NCBI RefSeq assembly: GCF_003864415.1
Contig: NZ_BFFP01000008.1
Span: 16,072-80,071, forward strand
Length of the DNA: 64,000 bases
Direction of reading: 5' to 3'
Origin: Ligilactobacillus salitolerans
GTDB taxonomy: Bacteria; Bacillota; Bacilli; Lactobacillales; Lactobacillaceae
Numbering within the stretch: the stretch's first letter is position 1; each line of letters starts with the position of its first letter. The notes beneath the pieces are model-generated. The model did no database searches. It was not told where the DNA came from and saw nothing but the letters and a program-made list of their open reading frames with translations. Shown one piece after another: positions 17,771 to 26,794 of the stretch. The position numbers and the translations under genes are program-made.

Positions 17771-17791
17771 TCAAATTTCACCTTCTGGGTG

Positions 17792-19221
17792 TACAAAAAG
17801 AGCACATCCTGTGCTATGGTTAAGTCGACCAAAACCAACCTAGAATAGGAGTGCTCCATATGTCGACTTTACAACAAGTACCGCTTAACTTCAATAAAAA
17901 TCTGGTTATTTCTAATACTGGGGGCACCTTAACCAATGATGGTGGCTTATTACTAGTATCCGAATTTATGCACCAGATTAATTTTTCGCAGCTGGTAAAA
18001 GATAACTTGCATTTTCAAGAGGAACGCAAATACTTTAAACACTCTAAAAATCACCTTTTTCAACAGTTATTGATGCAGCTGCTTGCCGGTTATTCCAATG
18101 ATACCGCTGCCAATACCTTAGCCAAAGATGTATCTTTTAAGTTAGCTTTGGATCAGTTGGTCTCCTCACAACCGACACTATCCAGATATATCAATCGAAT
18201 TAGTGAAAACGAGTTAGACGGAGTCGCAAGACTAAGTCAAAAGCTAGCTCAGCTAGTCATCAAGCAAAGACAACAAGCACAGTTAATTTTGGACTTGGAT
18301 TCAACTCATTCAGATACCTATGGCAAGCAAAAAGCAGTTCTTTTAATGCGCACTATAACAGCAATGGCTACCATCCTTTATTGGCCTTTGACCAAATTTC
18401 CGGCTGCCTCTTGGGGGCTAAATTGCGTCCTGGAAATCTTTACACCTCTAATGGAGCTGAAGATTTTTTACGGCCAATTTTGCAGAATTATGCAAGCCAA
18501 GATGTTTTAGTACGGGCTGATTCCGGTTTCGCAAAACCTGCAATTTATGCGGCTTGTGAAGCTGTTGGTGCCAAATTCGTGATTCGTCTCAAAGCGAACC
18601 AAAGGCTACGAAAGATTGCCGAGCACTTGATCACGGTTGGCAATCAGGATTGTGCTGAAACTGAAATCCAGTACCATACCCTGAGAAATTATCGAGTCGA
18701 TAGTTGGGATAAAGCTTACACGGTGATCGTGAAATCAACTCGGCAAGAAAGTGAGTTTCTCTTTCGACATGAATTCATTGTATCTAATCTTGAAAAAACA
18801 TTTCCGCAAGATGTATATCAACTTTACCAGCAATGTGGCACAATGGAGGATCTGATCAAAGAAGTAAAAGCAGGTTTTTTCTTCAATAAAACTGATAGCT
18901 CGACTTTTGTAGCCAACCATTTTCGGATGTTGCTCAGCGGCGTCGCCTATAATTTGATCCAGGCAATGAAAATGCTTATTTTACCAGCTAAGCTCGAGAA
19001 AAACGACTATTTCTGGTTTGCGCTTTAAGCTCATGCATTTAGCGGCGAAAGTAACTCGTCATGCCCATAAAGTTTGGGTGCAATTATCAAGCGCAAATGT
19101 TTTTGATGATCTGTACTGGCAGTGCCTGTTTAGAATACAGCATTTGAATTTGATACCAGCTTAACTACAAAACGAAAAAAGAACTTGGTAAGGTCAAGGG
19201 TGTAGTTTGCACTTTTTTAGG
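17792..19221 (+). mobile_element. IS1380-type insertion sequence, decayed
   Basis: A single long transposase frame set is bounded by imperfect inverted ends: TACAAAAAGAGCACA on the left (about 17792) and the complement of CCTAAAAAAGTGCAAA on the right (to about 19221). The total length of about 1.43 kb is near the lower end for the family. The ends are only about 70 percent alike, so the exact borders are uncertain, and I found no clear target duplication. It separates the bacteriocin-immunity relic from any upstream promoter. Confidence 0.65.
17860..19164 (+). pseudogene. IS1380 family transposase with two frameshifts
   Basis: A DDE transposase of about 434 residues if restored. The N-terminal part (MSTLQQVPLNFNKNLVISNTGG-like start, then ILDLDSTHSDTYGKQ with a catalytic Asp) is in frame 1 up to the A5 run at 18329-18333. 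The continuation SSSFNAHYNSNGYHPLLAFDQISG, VLVRADSGF (second Asp) and the C-terminal domain are in the -1 frame. Near 19026 an extra T in CTTTAAG shifts frame again, and KLMHLAAKVTRHAHKVWVQLSS continues to TAA at 19164. AGGAG before ATG 17860 fixes the start. Two changes of opposite sign suggest decay rather than programmed frameshifting. Confidence 0.85.
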
Positions 19222-19515
19222 AACATTTCTGGCCATTTCAATGGATGCGACATTTCAAAGATAATTCTGTAAGATTGAGCGATCCTTTCATGGCAATCTT
19301 GGCGCATTTAAGGTTGTTAGGATTAAAATCTAGTGCATGAGCCAAAGTATGAATTATTCAGGTTTACAATTTCTCGCTCGTTTCTGATCTGATAAATGCC
19401 GTTGTTGATCTACTGTATGGAGCAGCATTAAAAGCAAGTATCGATCAAAGACGGTTACTCGAGCAAACTAACCCCTAAATTATTAGATAAAAGAAGTACA
19501 ACCAAGTTAAACAAC
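19222..19515. other. Gene-free stretch beside the IS element
   Basis: There is no gene that I can support. A plus-strand frame (VYNFSLVSDLINAVVDLLYG and on to QTNP then stop, about 39 codons) and a minus-strand fragment look protein-like but have no start with an SD. They are probably debris of a further mobile or bacteriocin gene. Confidence 0.4.
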
Positions 19516-19550
19516 AAAAAAAGCCCTCTCCCTGCAATGGAGAAAGAGCC
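19516..19550 (-). terminator. Terminator of the FMN reductase gene
   Basis: On the minus strand, GGCTCTTTCTCC pairs imperfectly with GGGAGAGGGC around ATTGCA and is followed by T7. Confidence 0.75.
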
Positions 19551-19567
19551 TCTGAATTCTAATTTAA

Positions 19568-20116
19568 TTAGTCAACGAACTTAGCAGCAAATTCGCTAAA
19601 TGACTTGCCAGCACCAGCCAAGAATTCTTTGGTGCCTTCGTTAGTAATGTTACCTTCTTCATCAGCTAATTGCATTGTGTTGCCGATGTAAAGTTCTGGT
19701 TGCTGCATTGTTGGCATGTCCAAGAAGACCAATGTTTGACGCAATGAATGATGTGCCAAAACGCCTGAGATACCAGAGATAGACTGGGAAGCAACCAAAG
19801 CAGGCTTGCCGGCCCATGAGTTCTGGCCCCAAGGACGTGAAGCAACGTCCAAAGCATTCTTTAAAGCAGCTGGGATGTTACGGTTATGTTCTGGAGTAAC
19901 GAAGATGAATGCATCCTGTGCTTGAACAGCTGCACGGAATTCATCATAAACTGCAGGAGAATTAGCATCAAGATCTTGATTGTACAAAGGAAGATCAGCA
20001 ATGTTTAAGTAGTTAACTTCTGAACCTTCTGGTAAACCTGCAACGATTGCCTTAGCAACGCCTTCTGAGTATGAATTTTTACGAGTAGAACCTACAACTA
20101 CACCATATTTTGTCAT
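19568..20116 (-). CDS. NADPH-dependent FMN reductase family protein
   Basis: A 182-residue flavodoxin-fold reductase. The phosphate loop of FMN binding is GSTRKNSYSEGVA at residues 9-21. The second flavin motif TPEHNRNIPAALKNALD is near residue 75, and GGSG-equivalent SGISGVLAHHSLR follows. Members transfer electrons from NAD(P)H to FMN, quinones or azo dyes. It is monocistronic, with AAAGGAG before the ATG and its own terminator. Codon usage looks like a well-expressed gene. The family is secure and the substrate unknown. Confidence 0.9.
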   Translation of the reverse strand: MTKYGVVVGSTRKNSYSEGVAKAIVAGLPEGSEVNYLNIADLPLYNQDLDANSPAVYDEFRAAVQAQDAFIFVTPEHNRNIPAALKNALDVASRPWGQNSWAGKPALVASQSISGISGVLAHHSLRQTLVFLDMPTMQQPELYIGNTMQLADEEGNITNEGTKEFLAGAGKSFSEFAAKFVD

Positions 20117-20291
20117 GTTATTATTTCTCCTTTTCTTACTAAAAGTAACTAAATTGTCGATAAATTTATTCTACCATTTTACTTACAAAAAGCAAGTGTT
20201 TTTTTCAAAAAAATTCTAAAACTCCGCCTAAGTGCCGTCACAACAACTCTAATCACACTTATTTTACAGTTTATTTCGCATTTCGGCAAAG

Positions 20292-20319
20292 AAAAAGACC
20301 GCCTACTTTGAGGCAGCCT
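20292..20319 (-). terminator. Terminator after the 95-residue acidic protein gene
   Basis: On the minus strand GGCTGCCT and AGGCGGTC pair with wobble around CAAAGT, followed by TTTTTC. The stem is moderate. Confidence 0.6.
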
Positions 20320-20351
20320 GGGAGAAAAAATTAGGGTTGCCGAATACAGTT

Positions 20352-20639
20352 TCACTCATCAACTTCACCCAAAATTTCAACTTCAATTTCTTTTTTTATT
20401 TTTTCTGCTTGGATCGGATCGCTGCTCTGATAGAGTTTAATAGCCTTCTTTAAGGTCTCCATGTCTTCTTGATCAAAGGCAAAATCCAGGTCAAACTCCT
20501 GCCAGCTATTGGCGATCCCCTCGTTAAACCGCTGGATCACAGCATTATCATCATTGACGTACAGATCATAATCTGGGAATTCTGCCAGCAAGCGATATCC
20601 ATTCAAGCCATCATCGTAATTAGGATCCATAAACTTCAA
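20352..20639 (-). CDS. Small acidic protein of unknown function
   Basis: A 95-residue, strongly acidic, soluble protein (MKFMDPNYDDGLNGYRLLAEFPDYDLY...). The first half is rich in Asp, Tyr and Asn; the second half is a charged helix (EDMETLKKAIKLYQ...AEKIKKEIEVEILGEVDE). I do not recognise a family. AGGAA lies 7 bases before the ATG. It stands about 115 bases downstream of the MoxR/VWA module on the same strand and could be a fourth member, but the gap makes this uncertain. Confidence 0.65.
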   Translation of the reverse strand: MKFMDPNYDDGLNGYRLLAEFPDYDLYVNDDNAVIQRFNEGIANSWQEFDLDFAFDQEDMETLKKAIKLYQSSDPIQAEKIKKEIEVEILGEVDE

Positions 20640-20757
20640 TTCCTTCCTGCACTAAACGATATTCAGCGCAAAAATTCTTCACAACCATAAGTCTAACAGA
20701 TTCTAGAGATTTTTGCCTACTAATTCGCAAGATTTTCTCAGCCAAGCAGCAAGATCT

Positions 20758-21480
20758 TCACCATAAATCAGCAACATATTGTTCTGTTAACTGTAACTGT
20801 TTAATTTCAGGCAACGGCTGCCTGATGTGTTGGGAGTCGATCACTTGAGTCGGCTGTTTTTTTTCATTGACCTGCAGGCCTTTGATCCGCAGCCAAAGTG
20901 CTGCCCACAAGAAATCGTTGACCGCTTCTGTCACCTGGTTTGATTTTTCTGCTGAGCTGCTGTTTTCCGGCAAATGATATTCTTTTAAGACATACCGATA
21001 AACGGTCGGATAGACGCGATAATTGAACTGCAGCGGTCCGGCCGTTCCGTCATGGTCCAACAATAAATCATCGAGATGCAGTAACTGCTGGTAGATCCCG
21101 TTTAATTCTAAGTTAAAGAGTCGTTGCTGTTCCTGATTTAGCTGGCTGAGAGCGCGCAGTTGTCGTTTAGTCAGCGGCTGTTTCACGGTCCCATTATTTT
21201 GCAGGTTGTCTTGATTGGGACGATTCAACTGGATCAGCAGCTCGCCTTTGGCAAATTGAGGCTCCAATCCAGTTTTCAAAGTCAGTTCATTAGACTCTGA
21301 TAAACTTAAGATAAACTGGCTGGAATAGGTTAAACCATGCGTACGCAAAAAATTGAAGATCGCAGCATCATCAAACTGCAACAGTCGTTCTTGGGCTGCC
21401 AGAAGCGGTCCCACGAACTCCAACTCTTCTATCTGATTCAGCCAAGACAGATCTTGGTGCTTAAATAAATCAACTGGCAT
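20758..21480 (-). CDS. Third gene of the MoxR/VWA module, unknown function
   Basis: A 240-residue soluble protein with no motif that I recognise. It contains Leu/Gln-rich helical stretches (LSQLNQEQQRLFNLELNGIYQQLLHLDDLLLDHDG), a Tyr-rich segment (FNYRVYPTVYRYVLKEYHLP), and FLWAALWLRIKGL near the C-terminus. It starts 12 bases after the VWA gene stop with GGGGG before the ATG, so it is certainly part of the operon. By context it should be an adaptor or client of the AAA+/VWA pair. Confidence 0.75.
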   Translation of the reverse strand: MPVDLFKHQDLSWLNQIEELEFVGPLLAAQERLLQFDDAAIFNFLRTHGLTYSSQFILSLSESNELTLKTGLEPQFAKGELLIQLNRPNQDNLQNNGTVKQPLTKRQLRALSQLNQEQQRLFNLELNGIYQQLLHLDDLLLDHDGTAGPLQFNYRVYPTVYRYVLKEYHLPENSSSAEKSNQVTEAVNDFLWAALWLRIKGLQVNEKKQPTQVIDSQHIRQPLPEIKQLQLTEQYVADLW

Positions 21481-21492
21481 TAACTCACCCCC

Positions 21493-23679
21493 TTAGTTCA
21501 AAGTATAGTTAGCTAAGGACAAAAGCTTTAAATTACGCGGTTGCTGCCTGACAAGTTGTTGAATTGCCGGCATTTGATTTTGATACATTCTTTCTTCATT
21601 TGAACGGTAAAGGTTCATAAAAATGACCTTGCTGGTGCGTAAGCGCCGTTGATATTCCGTCAAATCAGCCAGTTCAAAACAAAAATCACTGATGATCACG
21701 TGAGTAGCTTGCGGCTGAGAAACGATCGCCTCAAAAACGGGACGCAGGTCCGTGCCGCTGCTGGAAAAATGAGCTAATTGCTCTTGAAGGCGGGCAAAAT
21801 CTCCTGCAAAAGCAGAACGTCTCGCCCGAAAGAAAACGGGATCCGCCAATGTATTAGCGAATAAACGAACTGAAAAAGACTGGCCTTCCAGTGCCGTTTG
21901 CCTGAGGACAGATAAGATCTTAGACAGTTGCCTACTAGAGATCGAACCTGAAACATCAACGTAAACGTCTAATTCTGAGCTGGGCTGCTTTTTTTGACTG
22001 ATGTGAGCCATATCTAAGCGTTCTGGAAACGCATAGTGGCGCCGATACCACTCGATCTTGCTATTTTTAGCCAGGTCCCTTTGTAATTTGCTAAGCTCCA
22101 AGCGCAAGGGAGGCAGCGGTCGTGCCGGTCTCAACTGGTATTTAAGCTGCTGGAGCCTTCCGCCGTATTTGGAATAATCGATCCCTGGAAACTCGACCTG
22201 CGCTTCCCGCACGGCGTCACTGGTCAAGGCCAGCAATTGACGGGCCATCTGTTCCGCCCGATTTTTCTGCTGACTCTGACCAGACTTGCTCAACTGGTCA
22301 AAGTAACGCTGGTTGAGCTCGAAAACGTCCCCGCCGCTCAGACCGATCTTACCGCCGCCGCCAGGACTGGCAGGCTGAGAGCTAGAAGCAGTCTGCTGCG
22401 ATTCCTGGCTGCCCTTTTCATTGACAGCCTGCTGCCAAGCCTCTTTCTTGCCAGGATCCTTGTGACTGCGCGGCGACAAATGCGGTTGGTAACTGGAACT
22501 CGCCATCTTCTGCAAGGTGGTCAGCAGCAACGATTTTTGCTCAGCTAATAAGTTGGTCCCCGTGCTGAGATAAGTCGTCAGCCGCTGATAACCAGCCGCA
22601 TTCAAACGTGCCTGAACTTCTGTTAGCTCGGAGGTTTTCACCGCTTGATCCAAGGTATCCAGGTCGGCTTGGGTCAACAAATTTGTCGGGCAGACCTGAG
22701 TTGAACAGAATGCAGCTGAACTGCCAAAGGCTGTTTGTTGCCCGAGATCTTGTACCAGGGAAGAATTGATCGCAAAATCAGTCAAGATCCGGTCCAGCTC
22801 GCCGCTGCTGTTGACAGGAAAGCCCAAGACCGTCAACTCTGGGTGATCAGCGAAGAATGCGGCTGCAGCCTGATTTTTATTAGGTGAACCCGGAAAATAG
22901 CCAGGCTGACTCAGCAAGTCTCCGCGTAAGACATGGCGGGCTTGGTTTAAAAGCAGCGTCAGGAGCGCATGTTCGGCCGCCTGCGTGTCCTTTGGCGCAA
23001 AGTAAGCTAAGACTAAAGCCAAGAGACGACTCGGCTGATAGAAAAGATAATTATCGCTGGCTTTTAGTTCAGGTCGGCTGCCGATAGCCTGGTCAAATAA
23101 CTCGTCTGGTCCTAAAAGTGAGACGACGACCGGGGCTAAAAGCTGCGGGGTCTCGGCATAAACCGGTTTAAGGGCAGCCAAGAGATTCAACTCGGGTGCG
23201 ATTTTGCCGACATCAAGCTTGGGGTCGTTTTTGACCAGCAAAGGCAATGCACTGAGGTAAGACTGCCAGACTCGCGGTTCAAACGGATCAGCTAAGACGT
23301 CGGCGAAAGTTGCAAGCGCCCCGCGTTTGATTTGTTCAGTTCCTAACACCCCATTCAAAGAAGCATTGATCTTTTTCACATATTCGTCGCTTCCCGACTC
23401 GGCCTGGGTAGCCAGCCACTGCTGCTTGGTCCGCTGACAAAAATCAAGATACTTTTTTTGCAGCTGAGGCTCTGCCAGGTAGTGGCTGCCATCGATCTGT
23501 AAGACCCGTGGATCCAGCAAGTTGAGCGCATATTCATTTTTTAAATGCTGTCGTTCTTGGCGGGTAAAGATCCCCTGGGCGGCCGGAACAGCTGCCTGCT
23601 GGTAGGTCGCGTTTCGAACGTATTCCGGAAAGATCCCGCCAAAATAGAGGATCGCTTCTTCTTTTGAGCGCAGCTGCAT
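21493..23679 (-). CDS. Large VWA-domain protein paired with a MoxR-type ATPase
   Basis: A 728-residue cytosolic protein. The N-terminal 430 residues are helical and show no known domain. A low-complexity Gln/Ser/Gly linker (QESQQTASSSQPASPGGGG) follows near 430. The C-terminal part from about 565 is a von Willebrand A domain with the MIDAS signature DVSGSIS (first Asp near 575), SGTDL near 625, and IISDF near 645. This layout resembles ViaA/CoxE-like partners of MoxR ATPases. The gene lies 14 bases after the ATPase gene. It is probably a metal-dependent adaptor that presents substrates to the AAA+ ring; the substrate is unknown. Confidence 0.82.
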   Translation of the reverse strand: MQLRSKEEAILYFGGIFPEYVRNATYQQAAVPAAQGIFTRQERQHLKNEYALNLLDPRVLQIDGSHYLAEPQLQKKYLDFCQRTKQQWLATQAESGSDEYVKKINASLNGVLGTEQIKRGALATFADVLADPFEPRVWQSYLSALPLLVKNDPKLDVGKIAPELNLLAALKPVYAETPQLLAPVVVSLLGPDELFDQAIGSRPELKASDNYLFYQPSRLLALVLAYFAPKDTQAAEHALLTLLLNQARHVLRGDLLSQPGYFPGSPNKNQAAAAFFADHPELTVLGFPVNSSGELDRILTDFAINSSLVQDLGQQTAFGSSAAFCSTQVCPTNLLTQADLDTLDQAVKTSELTEVQARLNAAGYQRLTTYLSTGTNLLAEQKSLLLTTLQKMASSSYQPHLSPRSHKDPGKKEAWQQAVNEKGSQESQQTASSSQPASPGGGGKIGLSGGDVFELNQRYFDQLSKSGQSQQKNRAEQMARQLLALTSDAVREAQVEFPGIDYSKYGGRLQQLKYQLRPARPLPPLRLELSKLQRDLAKNSKIEWYRRHYAFPERLDMAHISQKKQPSSELDVYVDVSGSISSRQLSKILSVLRQTALEGQSFSVRLFANTLADPVFFRARRSAFAGDFARLQEQLAHFSSSGTDLRPVFEAIVSQPQATHVIISDFCFELADLTEYQRRLRTSKVIFMNLYRSNEERMYQNQMPAIQQLVRQQPRNLKLLSLANYTLN

Positions 23680-23693
23680 TTAGCTCACCTTAC

Positions 23694-24878
23694 TTAAATG
23701 TTATTGACTGACATTTCCATCACTAACTGCATGAAAACCGGTTGTTGACGCAAGTATTCGTTCGTTAATGGGTACCTCTCTTGCAAGACCCCAGTTTCCA
23801 CTTGCGTGTGCATGAAGCGTGCAACCGCAGTCTGATCATCCGTTTGCAGATACTTGGTAAAAATTTCAGCGTAGCCGCGCGGACGCGTGCTGGTCAGGTC
23901 CTGTTCGACCGGCCGTAACGCTGAACTGAAAAACGCCATCTTGCTGCCGGTCGCTAATGCAGCAAATTTAGCCTGATCCGGCTCCCGCAACAAAGCGAAA
24001 ATATCCAGCGGATCCCCAGTCGTGAGATAGGTCAAAAAACGGTTGCCGCAGTCATTGCCGATCATGGAAAAAATCGCGGCTTTCAGCAAGACTGGGTCGT
24101 TTTTGATAACTGGATCGGCTAAAAAACTCGACAAACGAGTCCAGGAACGCGGTGTGGCGCCAGTTCCATCCGCACTTTTGGACGGCTGGTACAAAAGGTC
24201 TCTTTGCTCATTGTAGGATTTGCTGCCAATAAAATCGACAACCTCCGGTGCGACCTCATTTTGATAGGCCCAATCCAGCCATTCCTTAGGTTCAAGCTGG
24301 ATAAAAAGCGGATTGATCCGATCACGAGTTGCTGTATCCAGCTCATTGACGTCATTTTCCACTGTTTGTTCATCAGAAAAGATATTTTCGGCAGTATTAC
24401 CGGCACCAACCACAAAGATATTTGCTGGCAAGGGATTGCCCGGCAGCCGATTTTCTAACAAGAGCTGCATGATCGTCTGCTTCATAAACTCATCGCCGCG
24501 GTTGAACTCGTCTAAAAACAAAAAGTGCGCGGTCTGCGGTGCTGACAAAGCATGACGTCTCAACCGGGCGATGCTAGCGTTCAAAGCATGCAAAACCTGG
24601 GCGGTCTGTTCTTGTTCATTGACATGCGAAATTGGCATCGCTAAGGAACCGCCAAATTCAGCGTTAATATCAATGATACATAACTCTTGTTGATCTTGAA
24701 CCAGCTCGCGGATGCCCTGCGTTTTGCCGATCCCAGGCAGTGAATAGAGCACAAAAGTGTGCTTATCGACCTGACGACCAGTCAGGAGCTGCTGCATTTG
24801 AAAGTCTGTATCTGCTTTAACCAAACGCAAAGCCGTATTCAGTGAAATAAAATTCTGCTGTGTGTTTTCTTCAAACAT
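23694..24878 (-). CDS. MoxR-type AAA+ ATPase
   Basis: A 394-residue AAA+ protein. Walker A is SLPGIGKT (residues 46-53), Walker B LFLDEFNRGDE (about 120-130), with sensor-1-like FVVGAGNTAEN and an arginine-finger-like ATRDRI near 195. Such proteins form hexameric chaperones that work with VWA partners (RavA-ViaA, MoxR-CoxE). ATG 24878 has AGGAG 11 bases upstream; a GTG at 24890 overlaps the SD and is less likely. It is first of a tight three-gene operon. Confidence 0.85.
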   Translation of the reverse strand: MFEENTQQNFISLNTALRLVKADTDFQMQQLLTGRQVDKHTFVLYSLPGIGKTQGIRELVQDQQELCIIDINAEFGGSLAMPISHVNEQEQTAQVLHALNASIARLRRHALSAPQTAHFLFLDEFNRGDEFMKQTIMQLLLENRLPGNPLPANIFVVGAGNTAENIFSDEQTVENDVNELDTATRDRINPLFIQLEPKEWLDWAYQNEVAPEVVDFIGSKSYNEQRDLLYQPSKSADGTGATPRSWTRLSSFLADPVIKNDPVLLKAAIFSMIGNDCGNRFLTYLTTGDPLDIFALLREPDQAKFAALATGSKMAFFSSALRPVEQDLTSTRPRGYAEIFTKYLQTDDQTAVARFMHTQVETGVLQERYPLTNEYLRQQPVFMQLVMEMSVNNI

Positions 24879-24958
24879 TCTGCTGCCCACTCCTATTTGC
24901 TTTCTTTCATTTATCGGCTATCTTAAGCGCTGTGCGGCTCAAGTTCAAACAACTAAAC

Positions 24959-26527
24959 TCAGTTGTCGTTTTCATTTTCCAAAGGTTCATTTAGTTCCCG
25001 CAACTGTTCGCGCACACTTAAGCTGAGATTACGGTCGGTCAAGATCAGCAACGTATCGCCGGCACGAACCAACGTGTCGCCGCTTGGGATCGCCGTTTTT
25101 TCGCCGCGCCTGATGCCCACTAACAAGGTATGCTTGGGCCAATGAATATCTCTGACTTGCTGACCAACATAGCGGCTGTCGTCAAAGACCGGAAATTCCA
25201 GCTGCTCATTCTTGCCGCTGATGACCTTGAGCTTTTTGTTAACAGTCATCCGGTCTAAAAGAGATTCATAGATCGGTGCTCCGCCAAGGAGATCAACGAC
25301 GATGTAGGCGACCAAGGAAGTCAGCGCTAAGGGAACTAAATGCTGGAGCGAACCGACCATCTCGGTCACCAGCAAGATCGCGGTAAAAGGTGCTTTCCCG
25401 ATCCCGGCAAAATAGCCCGCCATGGCAAAGACCAAAAAATCGACTAAGTATTGACTGGGCAGCACCCCTAATTTGCTGGCTATAGTCCCATAAATCATGC
25501 CGATCACAGCCCCAAGGGTCAGAATCGGCAAGAAGATCCCCCCAGGCAGTCCCGACCCATAAGAGACCATCGAAAAGACGAAGCGTAAAATAAAAAGCAA
25601 AACCAGCATCCCAACGGACGGCAATAGTTGCGGCATGCGGATAATGATCCCGTTACCGCCGCCAAGAAAATCACTGAAAAAATAACCGACCGGCAGCAGC
25701 AAGGCCAATGGGATCAAGCCGTGGAAAGCACGGGGGATCCGGTCAAAAAAGCGCTGGTACCAAACCGAGCTGTGTAACAAGACCCACTGGTAACAATAGC
25801 CCAGCAAGCCTAAAAGCGCACCCAAGACAAGCAAGTGCCAGTAATATTTGAGCGGCAAACCAGGCACAGAACCAACATGCAGGACCGTGATCAGACCAAA
25901 AACTTTCATGGAGACCACATCAGCGGTGATCGAGGCTGAAAGAGCCCCCATCCAGACGAGTGGTGAAAAGTTATGGTAGACTTCTTCTAAGATAAACAAG
26001 GTCCCCGCGATCGGGGCGTTAAATGCGGCGGAAAGTCCGGCTGCTGCCCCGCTGGCAATTAAGACCCGCTGTCCGCGGCGAGAATCTTCCGTTAACCCGG
26101 CAACTCCCTGACCGATGGCACCGCCCAGTTGGATCGACGGCCCTTCGCGCCCTAAGAAAAGACCTGACCCGATCATCAAAACACCGGCGACAAATTTGCG
26201 CCATAAGATCGCCCACCACTGGAAGGTAAATTTACCGGCCAGCTGTCCTTCGATCTCTGGAATACCAGAGCCGGCAATGTGGGGCTGTTGCGTCACTAAT
26301 TTGCCCACCAGCAGACCTAACAGCATTAAGATCACAAAGATCAAGGCCAAGTACAGCGGCTGTGTGTGCGCCAGGTGATAGGCATGCTGCCAGACTAACA
26401 GAGACTTTTCGATCAGCCAGCGAAAAGCTCCTACGACTGCCCCAGTCAGTATGCCGATCAAAACTCCTTTTAAAATATAGGTTAAATGTGCCGAATTCAC
26501 GTTAACTTTGCGCTTGGTCTTGTCCAT
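24959..26527 (-). CDS. ClC family chloride channel/antiporter with RCK-C domain
   Basis: A 522-residue ClC protein. The anion selectivity motifs are GSGIPE (residues 86-91), GREGPS (126-131, with the gating glutamate) and GGIFLP near 340. Residues from about 440 carry a TrkA-C/RCK-C regulatory domain (QQVRDIHWPKHTLLVGIRRGEKTAIPSGDTLVRAGDTLLILT), which may bind a small ligand. The gating glutamate and the proton-glutamate region fit an H+/Cl- (or F-) antiporter used in acid or anion stress. It is divergent from the ThrE-type exporter and is monocistronic. Confidence 0.92.
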   Translation of the reverse strand: MDKTKRKVNVNSAHLTYILKGVLIGILTGAVVGAFRWLIEKSLLVWQHAYHLAHTQPLYLALIFVILMLLGLLVGKLVTQQPHIAGSGIPEIEGQLAGKFTFQWWAILWRKFVAGVLMIGSGLFLGREGPSIQLGGAIGQGVAGLTEDSRRGQRVLIASGAAAGLSAAFNAPIAGTLFILEEVYHNFSPLVWMGALSASITADVVSMKVFGLITVLHVGSVPGLPLKYYWHLLVLGALLGLLGYCYQWVLLHSSVWYQRFFDRIPRAFHGLIPLALLLPVGYFFSDFLGGGNGIIIRMPQLLPSVGMLVLLFILRFVFSMVSYGSGLPGGIFLPILTLGAVIGMIYGTIASKLGVLPSQYLVDFLVFAMAGYFAGIGKAPFTAILLVTEMVGSLQHLVPLALTSLVAYIVVDLLGGAPIYESLLDRMTVNKKLKVISGKNEQLEFPVFDDSRYVGQQVRDIHWPKHTLLVGIRRGEKTAIPSGDTLVRAGDTLLILTDRNLSLSVREQLRELNEPLENENDN

Positions 26528-26648
26528 CTATTTTCCCTCGATCATTTTCTGAAATTAATACTTCCTAACCATTATATGCCCGGAATTATGAAAGGCAAAA
26601 TGCAAGTAGATCAGCGTGCCTTGGGGGCATGTGAGTCGGCCTGGCTTG

Positions 26649-26657
26649 TGCTATAAT
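26649..26657 (+). promoter_or_regulatory. Extended -10 promoter of the ThrE-type gene
   Basis: TGCTATAAT is a consensus extended -10 element with no strong -35. It predicts a leader of about 130 bases that contains a small hairpin GCTGATC/GATCGGC (26702-26722). Confidence 0.55.
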
Positions 26658-26794
26658 GAAAAACGTTGAAAAAGCAAAGTTAAAACTAGCAAATTGACAG
26701 GGCTGATCACTTGTAGATCGGCTCTTAAGCACTTTAAATTTGCATGAAACTTTTTGAAAGCAAACAATGCAAACTCAGTGGAGGTTAATGAATA

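Noticed and set aside
18325..18340. Programmed -1 frameshifting as the sole explanation of the split transposase
   Set aside because: A second, non-slippery frameshift occurs near 19026, and the heptamer has only five A.
17695..19360. A shared 15-mer TATGAATTATTCAGG on opposite strands either side of the IS element
   Set aside because: An AT-rich 15-mer pair is near chance level for a window of this size, and flanking sequences are unrelated.
19320..19480. Possible small protein VYNFSLVSDLINAVVDLLYG and onward
   Set aside because: It has no start codon with an SD and a stop lies just upstream in frame. At most it is debris.
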